Positions 26,825 to 35,814 of a stretch of 64,000 bases of DNA are shown in pieces. This DNA is from a bacterium (GTDB lineage Bacteria; Pseudomonadota; Gammaproteobacteria; Pseudomonadales; Moraxellaceae): positions 313,842-377,841 of the forward strand of contig JAQSDB010000003.1 of the NCBI GenBank assembly GCA_029945725.1, given 5' to 3'. Each line of letters starts with the position of its first letter. The stretch's first letter is position 1. Position numbers and translations under genes: made by a program. The notes under the pieces are model-generated. The model did not search any database. It was not told the origin of the DNA and saw only the letters and a program-made list of their open reading frames with translations.

Positions 26825-27787
26825 TTACAGACCCACCTTGGCGCGCGCTTTTTTAACTTCAGCGGCAGGCAGTGGAATGTAGCCGTCTTTTTCCACAATC
26901 TCCTGACCCTGCTTGGACAACACCAGTTTCAGGAACTCGGCTTCCAGCGGAGCCAGCGGCTTGTTCGGTGCCTTGTTCACGTACACATAGAGGAAGCGTG
27001 CCAGCGGGTATTTGCCGCTGAGCGCATTCTTCTCGTTGGCTTCGTAGAACTCGCCATCGGCACCTTTCAAGGGAACTGTGCGTACGCCGGAGGTCTTGTA
27101 GCCGATACCGGAATAGCCAATGCCATTGATGGACGTGGCCACCGACTGCACCACCGATGCGGAACCCGGCTGCTCATTCACGTTATTCTTGTAGTCTCCC
27201 TTGCAGAGGGCATGTTCCTTGAAATAACCGTAGGTGCCGGACACCGAGTTACGGCCGAAAATCTGCAGATCGCGGGTTGCCCAGGCACCTGACAAGCCGG
27301 CGTCACCCCATTTGCTGACGGGCTTTTCCAGACCACATTTGCGCGTGGAGGAGAAGATGGCGTCAACCATCGGCATGGACATGCCCTTGACGGGGTTGTC
27401 CTTGTGCACAAACACCGCAAGCGCATCCACGGCTACGGCTACGGCGGTTGGCTTGTAACCGTATTTCTTTTCGAAGTCCTGGATCTCGTTGTCCTTCATG
27501 GTGCGGGACATTGGGCCCAGATTGGCAGTGCCCTGAGTCAGTGCTGGGGGAGCTGTCGATGAGCCGGCACCCTGAATCTGCAGGTTCACGTTCGGATACT
27601 GCTTCTTGAAGGCTTCAGCCCAGAACGTCATCAGATTGTTCAGGGTATCGGAGCCGACACTGGACAGATTGCCGGAAACACCCGATGCCTTAACATAGGC
27701 CGGGATCTTCTCGTCTACTTTTGCCTGCACGGAAGCGACCAGCCCGAGGCTGAGTCCCAGTGCGAGCACCATGCGCTTGATCTTCAT
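26825..27787 (-). CDS. pstS: Periplasmic phosphate-binding protein PstS
   Basis: PstS captures phosphate in the periplasm and delivers it to PstCA. From ATG 27787 it has 320 residues with a signal peptide [20 protein letters not shown] ending at VQA. The phosphate-binding signatures [21 protein letters not shown] and [11 protein letters not shown] are present. Upstream in-frame ATGs would add up to 38 residues without sense; a GGAG ribosome site lies before 27787. The promoter region has a Pho box and -10. It resembles the Pseudomonas-type PstS more than E. coli PstS. Confidence 0.94.
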   Translation of the reverse strand: MKIKRMVLALGLSLGLVASVQAKVDEKIPAYVKASGVSGNLSSVGSDTLNNLMTFWAEAFKKQYPNVNLQIQGAGSSTAPPALTQGTANLGPMSRTMKDNEIQDFEKKYGYKPTAVAVAVDALAVFVHKDNPVKGMSMPMVDAIFSSTRKCGLEKPVSKWGDAGLSGAWATRDLQIFGRNSVSGTYGYFKEHALCKGDYKNNVNEQPGSASVVQSVATSINGIGYSGIGYKTSGVRTVPLKGADGEFYEANEKNALSGKYPLARFLYVYVNKAPNKPLAPLEAEFLKLVLSKQGQEIVEKDGYIPLPAAEVKKARAKVGL

Positions 27788-27827
27788 TGCAACACTCCAG
27801 TTCAAAAGGGGGTTCTGCATGGGCGCC

Positions 27828-27861
27828 ATCATAGTTTTCATATATGACGGAAATATTTCAA
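27828..27861 (-). promoter_or_regulatory. Candidate Pho-box promoter of pstS
   Basis: On the minus strand TTGAAAT-ATTT-CCGTCAT occupies 27861-27844, matching the PhoB box in 10 of 14 half-site positions, with the second half-site nearly perfect. After exactly 10 bases the -10 hexamer TATGAT (27833-27828) follows, one base from TATAAT. The same 10-base spacing occurs at the phoB promoter. It lies about 41 bases before the pstS start. Confidence 0.65.
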
Positions 27862-27897
27862 TTACCTTGGAACATCTGCCGGCTGAATGGTCGGCAT

Positions 27898-27929
27898 CCA
27901 TGCCACCTGCCTGCGGGCAGGTGGCATGG
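27898..27929. other. Strong perfect hairpin without a U-run between small exported gene and pstS
   Basis: CCATGCCACCTGCC pairs with GGCAGGTGGCATGG, a perfect 14-base-pair stem with a four-base loop. It starts just after the stop of the gene at 27932-28201 on the minus strand. No U-run follows on the minus strand, so it is not a standard intrinsic terminator; it may stabilise the 3' end or act with Rho. Confidence 0.6.
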
Positions 27930-27931
27930 CT

Positions 27932-28201
27932 TTACTTGGCAGCAGTATAGGCTTCGATCACATCATTGCTGGGCGCCTTGATGGTCATGCCCTCAGGGCC
28001 TTCACCAATACGCGAAACGTTGATGGTCGGCTCGCCGTTCTTTTCAAAATCAGCCAGCTCCTTGGAGCCTTCCTTGAACACCCAGAGACGGCCATTCTCG
28101 ACCTTGGTGACAAAACCGGGCTTGTTGTAGTCGGCGGCCAGGACAGGCATGGCCAAAGCCAGCAGAACCGGGGCGAGCAGCAGGGAAATACGCTTGTTCA
28201 T
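27932..28201 (-). CDS. Small exported protein of unknown function
   Basis: An 89-residue protein with a clear signal peptide (MNKRISLLLAPVLLALAMPV, cleavage after LAA at about residue 23). The mature part has about 66 residues with KVENGRLWVFKEGSKELADF and IGEGPEGMTIKAPS. Proteins with this motif pattern occur in Pseudomonas relatives with no assigned function, as I recall it. It lies just upstream of pstS but its own promoter and stem-loop suggest separate transcription. Confidence 0.7.
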   Translation of the reverse strand: MNKRISLLLAPVLLALAMPVLAADYNKPGFVTKVENGRLWVFKEGSKELADFEKNGEPTINVSRIGEGPEGMTIKAPSNDVIEAYTAAK

Positions 28202-28366
28202 GGTTTACGTCCTCACTTGAGAGTCAACGCAGGCACCTTAACGATCATGAATGAAGCTTTTGTGACAGGCGCAGGGTTTTTCACCAGCGGTAAGGCCATG
28301 CCTTGCCCGCCCTGACTTTTGACTGCAGCAGCGGCATACTTCTCCGATACCTGAAGAGAATCCGCC

Positions 28367-28765
28367 ATGAGCAAGCCCACCGACAACACCCCCATACCGC
28401 GCGGCAACCTTTGCCTGCAAACCATTGCCATGCCTGCCGATGCCAATGCCAATGGCGATATTTTCGGTGGCTGGCTGGTCTCGCAAATGGATCTGGCAGC
28501 TGGTGTGGCCGCGCGCAAGCGGGCACACGGCCGCGTTGCGACCGTGGCCATTGATGCCATGGTATTCATGCGCCCGGTCAAGATTGGTGACATTGTCAGC
28601 TTCCATACCGACATCGTTTCCATCGGGCGCTCTTCCATGAAAATCCTGGTCGAGGTCTGGGAGACCGATGACCTCGACGGGGCCCAGACCAAACTCACCG
28701 AAGGCATCTTCACCTTTGTGGCCATTGATGACGAAGGCAAGACCCGGCCGGTGCCACGCATCTAG
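28367..28765 (+). CDS. YciA-type acyl-CoA thioesterase (first of a tandem pair)
   Basis: The 132-residue hotdog-fold protein begins with the family pattern LQTIAMPADANANGDIFGGWLVSQMDLAAG. In YciA-type thioesterases this segment includes the catalytic aspartate/asparagine region (NGDIFGGW), and IDAMVFMRPVKIGDIVSFH forms the beta-sheet wall. These enzymes hydrolyse acyl-CoA to free acid and CoA. It is followed 88 bases later by a paralogue that shares about half its residues. Both lie close to lipid genes and downstream of a minus-strand gene. Confidence 0.85.
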   Translation: MSKPTDNTPIPRGNLCLQTIAMPADANANGDIFGGWLVSQMDLAAGVAARKRAHGRVATVAIDAMVFMRPVKIGDIVSFHTDIVSIGRSSMKILVEVWETDDLDGAQTKLTEGIFTFVAIDDEGKTRPVPRI

Positions 28766-28853
28766 GCACTGAGGAAGAACAGATTCCCGCTTGCCCAAAC
28801 GGCTTTCACTGCTATAAACGCGGGCATGTTCCCTGAACCGGAGTTGTCCGCTC

Positions 28854-29258
28854 ATGACCGCCACTGCCACCGTCACGCCGCAAGGCACCATTTCCCTGCA
28901 AACCATTGCCATGCCTGCCGACACCAACTGGAACGGCGACATTTTCGGCGGCTGGCTCGTCTCGCAAATGGACCTGGCCGGAGCCGTTGCTGCGCGCCGC
29001 CGTGCCCACGGCCGCATTACCACCATTGCCATTGACGGCATGGTGTTCCATCACCCGGTGCATATCGGTGATGTCGTGACCTGCTTCACCACTATTGAGC
29101 ACATCGGCAATACCTCGATGAAAATCCGTATTGAGGCCTGGGAGACCGGTGATCCCTGCCGTGAGCCGGTGAAGCTGACCGATGGCCTGTTCACCTATGT
29201 TGCCATTGATGAGCAGGGTAAACCCCGCCTCGTGCCCCCTGAAGCCTGCCCGGTATAA
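28854..29258 (+). CDS. YciA-type acyl-CoA thioesterase (second of a tandem pair)
   Basis: The 134-residue product repeats the key segments of the preceding gene: LQTIAMPADTNWNGDIFGGW and MVFHHPVHIGDVVTCF. Identity between the two copies is visibly high in the first 60 residues. The C-terminus of this copy differs (EACPV). A tandem duplication with partial divergence is the simplest reading, possibly for different chain lengths. The start ATG is at 28854, with GGAGTT upstream. Confidence 0.85.
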   Translation: MTATATVTPQGTISLQTIAMPADTNWNGDIFGGWLVSQMDLAGAVAARRRAHGRITTIAIDGMVFHHPVHIGDVVTCFTTIEHIGNTSMKIRIEAWETGDPCREPVKLTDGLFTYVAIDEQGKPRLVPPEACPV

Positions 29259-29393
29259 AGCGATCCGTGCCTGCAAGCAGCCCTGTTGTTGAATGCCTGC
29301 TCCGGCCCTCCGAACTGCCGCCTTTTTCGTCAACCAATCCCTGCCTGAAGCGTTAGAAACATACACACTGAAATCTGGACCGGGAGAATAAAA

Positions 29394-31043
29394 ATGAGCT
29401 GTTCGGGCGCGGAGAAATTGTTGGGGCGAGGGGCATCATTACTGGTGGCCCTGTTCATGCTTGCGGGTTGCGGTGGTGGTGGCGACTCGCCATTGCCGCG
29501 CGGCGTGGTCAGTGTGGCCGTTACCGATGCACCGTCGGCAGACTTCGACAATGTGTGGGTCACCATACATGCCATCCGGTTCCACACCACGGATGCCGCA
29601 GGGCCGGATGAAGCAGGATGGCTGACCTTCCAGCTGCCTGCGCCCGTCACCGTGAATCTCGCCTCGCTGAGCAACGGAGTGCTCAGCACCGTCTTCAGCG
29701 GCCTCTCCCTCCCCGTCGGCCATTACCAGCAGATACGCCTTGTGCTGGATGGCGCCTTCGACCCCCTGACAGCGTCAGCCTCGGCAAATTCGCTGAGCTG
29801 GAACGATCAGGTCGACTACACCGTCAGCAGCGTGCAGCATCATGCGCCACTGGAAATCGTGCGGTCGGACAAGGGTATCGCCCTGCACGGACACTTTCAT
29901 GTCACCCAGAGCACCCCGCTGCGTCTCGCCGTGGACTTCAACATCGGTGACGACATCGTGAAGTTCATGCACGGAACCAGCACCGCATTCACGCTCAAGC
30001 CGTTGCTCACCTACTTCGATCTCGACAATGCCGGCGCCATCAGCGGCCAGATCGATACCAGCGGCCTTTATCCCGCCAATGCCCGTGGTGGCTACAACCT
30101 TGTCATCAAGGCTGAAGATCTCTCGCCCGCCGGATCACGGCACTACGTCGTCCGTGCAACCACGATTGATGCCGGCGGCAATTTCAGGTTGTACCCGCTC
30201 CCCATTCCAGCCGGCCAGTCTGCCAGGAGCTTTGACGTGGTGATGCGGGGACGCAATATGGAAACCATCATCGTCAAGAACGTGTCCGTGACGCGCAGCA
30301 GTGATGGCACTGCCAATGCTGCTGTACTGCAGTCGACTCCGGTTGCCGTGACGGCCGGCAGTGAATTCACAGCGAATCTCTCACCCGCTGCTTCTCCCAC
30401 GGGGGCATGGGTCAATTTCTGCCAGACCATCAACGGCGAATCCGTTCCCTATGAAATCCGCTACCGCCACCTGAACCCCTTCACGGGTACCTTTCTCGAG
30501 GACATGCCCCTCTCGACCGGTAACCTGCACACGGGATTATGGAACGGCGGCAATAGCATCAGTTTCACCTCTGCCGCTCCAGTAGAGGGCGCCGGCAATT
30601 TCTCGGCGGTGAATTCCGCCCCGCTTTACGTGTCGTCTGCCATGCCGCTGATGCAGGGCAGCAGCCCGGTGACCGTCAACTTTGGTGCCCTGGGAGTAAA
30701 CACGGCACTGGTTTCGTCTGATGCCATTTCCGGCAGCGTGACGCAGGGCATCACCGGAAAATACGATAACGGCTATCTCGTGGTGTCTCGCGACGGGCTG
30801 ATCACCACGTCGGTCAACCTGGCCACCACCCTTGCACAAAACGGCGGTTCGGGTGGCGGCTACAGCATCAATGCCCTGCCGGGCGGGAGTGTGGCCAATC
30901 CCGTTCCCGGCATGATCTATTACCTGTATGCCGTCGTCTGGAATACCGCCAACCCGCTGCTCAGCTACAAGGTGATTCCGGTAATGACACTGGCCGATCT
31001 TCGCCAGGGAAGTGCGGCCGCCATCAACCTGACGCTGAACTGA
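29394..31043 (+). CDS. DUF4382-like lipoprotein
   Basis: The 549-residue protein starts with a lipoprotein signal: LFMLAGC with the lipobox LAGC and cysteine 26, followed by a glycine run. The region after it, GVVSVAVTDAPSADFDNVWVTI, is the opening of DUF4382 domains, beta-sandwich-like modules found in outer-membrane lipoproteins of unknown function. The rest is rich in serine, threonine and beta-strand pattern, with a final domain near 430-549. The ribosome site GGGAG precedes ATG. It converges with a lipase gene and ends in a strong terminator. Confidence 0.7.
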   Translation: MSCSGAEKLLGRGASLLVALFMLAGCGGGGDSPLPRGVVSVAVTDAPSADFDNVWVTIHAIRFHTTDAAGPDEAGWLTFQLPAPVTVNLASLSNGVLSTVFSGLSLPVGHYQQIRLVLDGAFDPLTASASANSLSWNDQVDYTVSSVQHHAPLEIVRSDKGIALHGHFHVTQSTPLRLAVDFNIGDDIVKFMHGTSTAFTLKPLLTYFDLDNAGAISGQIDTSGLYPANARGGYNLVIKAEDLSPAGSRHYVVRATTIDAGGNFRLYPLPIPAGQSARSFDVVMRGRNMETIIVKNVSVTRSSDGTANAAVLQSTPVAVTAGSEFTANLSPAASPTGAWVNFCQTINGESVPYEIRYRHLNPFTGTFLEDMPLSTGNLHTGLWNGGNSISFTSAAPVEGAGNFSAVNSAPLYVSSAMPLMQGSSPVTVNFGALGVNTALVSSDAISGSVTQGITGKYDNGYLVVSRDGLITTSVNLATTLAQNGGSGGGYSINALPGGSVANPVPGMIYYLYAVVWNTANPLLSYKVIPVMTLADLRQGSAAAINLTLN

Positions 31044-31064
31044 ACAGCCGCCGCACTACCGTTA

Positions 31065-31097
31065 ATGAAAAAGCCCCGCGATGCGGGGCTTTTTCAT
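31065..31097. terminator. Bidirectional intrinsic terminator between lipoprotein and lipase genes
   Basis: A perfect 15-base-pair inverted repeat (31065-31079 with 31083-31097) with a GAT loop. Both strands have a GC stem and a U-run (AAAAAGCCCCGC / GCGGGGCTTTTT). Confidence 0.94.
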
Positions 31098-31115
31098 GCC
31101 GCCATCCCAGCGGAC

Positions 31116-32117
31116 TCAGAGTCCGGCATTCTTCAGGCGATTGATGTGAGCCCGGTACACCGTTTTCGGATTGCTTTCGAAAATGCTCACGAGGCCGAAC
31201 ATCTGGTTCACCTCATCCAGATGGTTCATGTTGTAGTTGTCGCGAATCACCTGGCCAAGGTGGCTGGAGCAACGACCGACCAGGCCATCGTTGGCTCCCG
31301 GGATCACCAGACCGGTTGCAGTCAGTGGCAGGTCCAGCGGATCAAACACATTGCTGAGATGGCCGGTACCGCTCCATGAGTAGTAGCGTACGCCGTTCAC
31401 CGTGTACGCCCCTTCGCTGCAAGGGTTGCTGCTGACCGGCATGGCAGCAGGAAACCTGGCATTGAAAGCGCCGGCACCCGCCGTCGTCAGTGAATCCAGC
31501 CCGGCCAGCGCATCCTGCTCATAGGCCTTGCCGGAAAGAATGTCGACGATACTGAAAAAGCCGTTCACGACGCCGGCAATCACTGGTGCCGCCACCGGGC
31601 CAAGACCAGGAATGGTGGTCACGCCCTTGATGATATCCGCCACCGGGGAGCCGGTGTTCGGTCCGCCCACCGCCGTGGCGGAAGCAATGCGCGCAGGCAG
31701 CACCGCCGCCACGTAACGAATGGTCTGGCTGCCATGGCTATGGCCGATGACATTGACCTTGGCCGCGCCCGTAATGGCCAGGATGTTCTGGACCTGGGCC
31801 AGAAACTGTTCACCGCGCACATCGGATGACTGGAAGGAGGCTTCCTGCGTGACGAACACCGATGCCCCGTTGGCGGCCAGATCCTGCGGAATGCCGTACC
31901 AGTAGTCCACCGGACCCACCTGCGAGAAGCCGGCCATGCCATGGGCAAAAACCACCGGATAACGCGTCTGGGCATAGCTGGAGGAGACAGTGACGCTGCC
32001 TCCTGCAGAGCAACCGTTCGTACTGCAAAGCTTGTAGGAGGAGGTAACCGCACTGGCACTGCCGGCAATGAAGGCAAGGCTCAGGGGCAACAGAAGGGGG
32101 GCGAATTTCCGGTTCAT
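31116..32117 (-). CDS. Secreted triacylglycerol lipase, family I.1-like
   Basis: From ATG 32117 the protein has 333 residues and a signal peptide ending at ASA (residue 23). The alpha/beta-hydrolase nucleophile elbow GHSHG places the catalytic serine at residue 127; the oxyanion region is FAHGMAGF. NDGLVGRCSSHLG and NHLDEVN near the C-terminus fit the catalytic aspartate/histidine and calcium region. Two cysteines (NPCSEG, GRCSSH) match the disulfide typical of this family. Family I.1 lipases usually need a dedicated membrane foldase, Lif, encoded next door; none is seen here. A ribosome site AAGGAG precedes ATG. Confidence 0.88.
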   Translation of the reverse strand: MNRKFAPLLLPLSLAFIAGSASAVTSSYKLCSTNGCSAGGSVTVSSSYAQTRYPVVFAHGMAGFSQVGPVDYWYGIPQDLAANGASVFVTQEASFQSSDVRGEQFLAQVQNILAITGAAKVNVIGHSHGSQTIRYVAAVLPARIASATAVGGPNTGSPVADIIKGVTTIPGLGPVAAPVIAGVVNGFFSIVDILSGKAYEQDALAGLDSLTTAGAGAFNARFPAAMPVSSNPCSEGAYTVNGVRYYSWSGTGHLSNVFDPLDLPLTATGLVIPGANDGLVGRCSSHLGQVIRDNYNMNHLDEVNQMFGLVSIFESNPKTVYRAHINRLKNAGL

Positions 32118-32401
32118 GGGCAGCTCCTTGTTTTTCTTTTGCATCCCTCCAGACATCGGCCGCTAGGGCACTGGCAGGGGACGGATTCTTGTTTTGTGCG
32201 CTTGTGCACATTTTTTTGACCCGCTGAGCATAGAAAACATCCCGTCAAGGACAAAGAGTGAAAAGGGACAGTCCGATAAACCATGAAGGACAGCCGTATG
32301 TCTGGTGACGAATGGTTGTCTTGGCGCGGGCCAGCGGTTGGAGTCATAGTTTGCGGCGTAGTCGCGACGGTCCTATCGATAACAACAATCAGGCCGCCTT
32401 C

Positions 32402-33469
32402 ATGCCAGACAACGGATCCTTGTCTCCTCCTGCCCGCCACGGTGTTTCCGTGCTGGTCGTGCTGCAGTGCCTCAAACTGGGAAAAGCCCATGGCCTCTCG
32501 ACGGAGCAGATGCTGGCTGTAGCCGGCCTGCGCCGGGAGGAGATAGACAATCCCAATGGCTGGCTACCCTTCAGCAGTATTGAACAACTGCTGCATGGCG
32601 CCCTGATCAGGGGCCTGCTCAAGGACCCCCTGCTTGGTCTGCGTGCGGCGCCCCACATCAACCTGGCCTCGTTTGGTGTGCTCGGCTACGTGGTGCAGTC
32701 CTGCAGCACACTGCAGGACGCGATACAGGTCATCCGGCGCTATGAACAACTGCTGAGCAATATCGGCGTGACCTCACTGCAACATGAGCCCGGCGTCGCG
32801 CTCTGGCGCTGGGAATGCCAGAGTCAGGACGCTCTGGTAGGCCGACACGCCACCGAGGCCGTACTGGGCTGCTGGACCGGACTCCTGCAACTGATGAAGC
32901 ATCGCAGGCCACAGCCGTTACTGGCCGTGCGTTTTCAGCATGCCGCCCCGGACAGCCCCGAGCTGCTGCGGCAATACGAGGAATACTTCAGGTGCCCGGT
33001 TCTCTTCAGCCAGCCGGCTTCCGAGCTGGTGCTCTCCTCAGAGTCCCTGATGCAGCCACTGATGCTGGCCAACCCCGACCTGCAACAGACACTTGAACAG
33101 CATGCAAAGGTCTTGCTCAACCAGCGTAATGCCGCGCCGTCAATTACCGATCAGGTACGTTCGATCCTGCGCGCAGATCTCATAAAGGAAAGCGCACCGT
33201 CACGTGAACGCGTGGCCGCACAGCTGGGCATGAGCGGGCGCAGCCTGCACCGGCGACTGGAAGAATGTGGCAGCAGCTATCGGGAAATTTTTGACGAGTT
33301 ACGCTTTGAACTGGCGCGCCAGCTGTTGCGCGATCCGGCTTGCAGCGTTGACGCCGTCGCGCAACAGCTGGCCTTTCAGGAAAGCCAGTCCTTCATACGC
33401 TGGTTCCGGCGCCTGGCCGGAACCACTCCGGGAGATTTCCGTCAGCGCCTGGATGCAGACCGCCGTTGA
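32402..33469 (+). CDS. AraC/XylS family transcriptional regulator (OruR-like)
   Basis: From ATG 32402 the protein has 355 residues. The first 230 residues form an effector-binding region of the ArgR/OruR-type (Arabinose_bd-like) seen in many AraC regulators. The C-terminal AraC DNA-binding domain has RVAAQLGMSGRSLHRRL and the second helix-turn-helix with AQQLAFQESQSFIRWFRR. The upstream frame to 32312 adds residues not expected in the family. The gene is divergent from the lipase gene across a 284-base gap and ends three bases from uvrD. A role in lipase control is possible but only by position. Confidence 0.87.
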   Translation: MPDNGSLSPPARHGVSVLVVLQCLKLGKAHGLSTEQMLAVAGLRREEIDNPNGWLPFSSIEQLLHGALIRGLLKDPLLGLRAAPHINLASFGVLGYVVQSCSTLQDAIQVIRRYEQLLSNIGVTSLQHEPGVALWRWECQSQDALVGRHATEAVLGCWTGLLQLMKHRRPQPLLAVRFQHAAPDSPELLRQYEEYFRCPVLFSQPASELVLSSESLMQPLMLANPDLQQTLEQHAKVLLNQRNAAPSITDQVRSILRADLIKESAPSRERVAAQLGMSGRSLHRRLEECGSSYREIFDELRFELARQLLRDPACSVDAVAQQLAFQESQSFIRWFRRLAGTTPGDFRQRLDADRR

Positions 33470-33472
33470 AGC

Positions 33473-35662
33473 CTAGGCCGACTCCAGTCGTGCGTACTGC
33501 GCGACCAGCCATTTGCTGCCAACCTCCTTGAAGTTGACCTGAATGCGCGCATTGGGGCCATTGCCTTCAAACTTGAGAATGATGCCATCGCCAAAGCGCG
33601 GGTGCCTGACGGACTGGCCCAGCCGGAAACTGCCATCCCCGGCATCGCTGCCGCCCAGTCGTGACGGTGCCGTTTTGATGTTGGCCGAAGGAAAGCCGAA
33701 TCCGCCATGGGCCACATTCGCACGCACAGACTGAATCAGGTGCGCCGGAATTTCCTTGAGAAAGCGTGAGGGCGCATTGTGCTTTTCATCGCCATACAGG
33801 CGGCGGATTTCCGCATAAGTAAGCACAAGCTCTTTCATGGCACGCGTGATGCCGACATACATCAAGCGACGCTCTTCCTCGAGGTTGTTGTCCTGCAAGG
33901 CCATCTCGTGCGGGAACAGGCCCTCTTCCATGCCCGCCATGAACACCATGGGAAACTCCAGGCCCTTGGCAGAGTGCAGCGTCATTAACTGCACGGCATC
34001 TTCAAACTCACTGGCCTGGGCTTCGCCGGCCTCGAGGGCGGCATGATCAAGAAAGGCTGCCAGCGCAGAAGGGGCATGATCTTCATCCCACTCAAACTCG
34101 CGCGCCGCCGCCACCAGCTCTTTAAGATTCTCAAGGCGGGTCTGGCCTTTTTCACCCTTTTCCTTTTCATGGAACGCCCAAAGGCCCGTGCCCTGGATAA
34201 CGGCATCAACACGTTCATGCAGGGGCACGCCTTCCGTAGTGCGCTCAAGATCGCGCACCAGATCGGTGAAAACACTGAGCTTGGTAATGACCGGGCCAGG
34301 CAGCAAACATTCGCTGGCGGCTTTTTCCACGGTCTGCCACAGGGAAGTGCCCAGCTCGCGGGCCAGTTGCCGCAAGGATTCCACGCTCTTGTCGCCAATA
34401 CCGCGCACCGGCAGATTCACCACACGCTCAAAGGCCGTATCGTCATTCGGGTTGGCGATGAGACGCAGATACGCCACGGCATTGCGGATTTCGGCGCGCT
34501 CGAAAAAGCGCAACCCGCCATGAATCCGGTACGGCAGCTGCGCCCGGATCAGCGCCTCTTCCAGCACGCGCGATTGCGCATTGGAGCGATAAAGGATGGC
34601 AACCTCTCGCCGCGCCATGCCACGGGATATTGCCTGCTCAATCTCGCGCACAATGTATTGTGCTTCATCCAGGTCATTAAACGCGGCATAAAGGCGAAGT
34701 GGCACACCTTCTGCATCCTGCGTCCACAGCTCCTTGCCCAGACGCTCGCTGTTGTTGGCGATCACGGCATTGGCAGCGGCCAGAATACTGGCCGTGGAGC
34801 GATAGTTCTGCTCCAGGCGAATAACGTCGGCGTCGGGAAAGTCGCGCTGGAACTCACGAATGTTTTCGATTTTTGCACCGCGCCAGCCATAAATGGACTG
34901 GTCATCATCGCCCACGACCGTGAGCATGCCGTCACGGCCTGTCAGCATGCGCAGCCAGGCGTATTGCACCGAATTGGTATCCTGGAATTCGTCGACCAGA
35001 ATATGCCGGAACCGGGCCTGGTAATGCTGCAAAAGACCGGGCTCTTTCAGCCAGAGCTCATGGCTGCGCAGCAGCAACTCGGCAAAGTCGAGCATGCCGC
35101 CGCGGGCGCAGGCCTCTTCATAGGCCTGATAGATTTTTGCCATGGTGGCGAGAAAGAGATCGCCGTTGTGGCTGATATGTTGCGGACGCCGGCCCTCGTC
35201 TTTCTGGCTGTTGATAAACCAGGCGGCCTGGCGCGCCGGCCACTTTTCCTCATCCAGTGAAAGCTCCCGGATGATGCGCTTGAGCAGCCGCACCTGATCG
35301 TCGGAGTCGAGGATCTGGAAGTTCTGCGGCAGGCCGGCCTCGGCCCAGTGCGTGCGCAAGAAGCGGTGGGCAAGTCCGTGAAAGGTACCGATCCACAGCG
35401 CCTGGGTAGGAATCCCCAGCTGCGCCTCAAGGCGGCTGCGCATTTCGGCAGCGGCCTTGTTGGTAAAGGTCACTGCCAGCACGCTCCACGGCGAGAGGCC
35501 ATGCTCCTGGCAAAACCAGGTAATACGGCTGATAAGGACGCGGGTTTTGCCCGAACCGGCTCCGGCCAGCACCAGAAGATGCTGGGCATCCGAGGTGACG
35601 GCGGCCAGTTGGGCGGGATTCAGACCCTGGGTCAGGGGGGTGTTCATCTTTGTGAGTTGCAT
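33473..35662 (-). CDS. uvrD: DNA helicase II UvrD
   Basis: UvrD is a 3'-5' superfamily 1 helicase that releases the excised strand in nucleotide excision repair and acts in mismatch repair. The 729-residue protein (E. coli 720) has Walker A AGAGSGKT at 33-40, motif II DEFQDT, GDDDQSIYGWRGA and VTRAMKELVL-like VGITRAMKEL. The C-terminal RFGDGIILKFEGNG and KWLVAQYARLE are the UvrD-type end that distinguishes it from Rep. A second ATG at 35647 is possible. It is monocistronic. Confidence 0.95.
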   Translation of the reverse strand: MQLTKMNTPLTQGLNPAQLAAVTSDAQHLLVLAGAGSGKTRVLISRITWFCQEHGLSPWSVLAVTFTNKAAAEMRSRLEAQLGIPTQALWIGTFHGLAHRFLRTHWAEAGLPQNFQILDSDDQVRLLKRIIRELSLDEEKWPARQAAWFINSQKDEGRRPQHISHNGDLFLATMAKIYQAYEEACARGGMLDFAELLLRSHELWLKEPGLLQHYQARFRHILVDEFQDTNSVQYAWLRMLTGRDGMLTVVGDDDQSIYGWRGAKIENIREFQRDFPDADVIRLEQNYRSTASILAAANAVIANNSERLGKELWTQDAEGVPLRLYAAFNDLDEAQYIVREIEQAISRGMARREVAILYRSNAQSRVLEEALIRAQLPYRIHGGLRFFERAEIRNAVAYLRLIANPNDDTAFERVVNLPVRGIGDKSVESLRQLARELGTSLWQTVEKAASECLLPGPVITKLSVFTDLVRDLERTTEGVPLHERVDAVIQGTGLWAFHEKEKGEKGQTRLENLKELVAAAREFEWDEDHAPSALAAFLDHAALEAGEAQASEFEDAVQLMTLHSAKGLEFPMVFMAGMEEGLFPHEMALQDNNLEEERRLMYVGITRAMKELVLTYAEIRRLYGDEKHNAPSRFLKEIPAHLIQSVRANVAHGGFGFPSANIKTAPSRLGGSDAGDGSFRLGQSVRHPRFGDGIILKFEGNGPNARIQVNFKEVGSKWLVAQYARLESA

Positions 35663-35814
35663 CGCACTATTCTACAGGAGCCACGCGTAGTTTCATGGAC
35701 AAGGAGGTCATATCCCTCGAACTGGCGGTCGTAAAGAGAATGACTTGTGTTGAGTGTATGTGGGCAGCACAAGATGTTGCGAGCCGTGATGAGATATTCA
35801 CCAGCCTGTCGACT

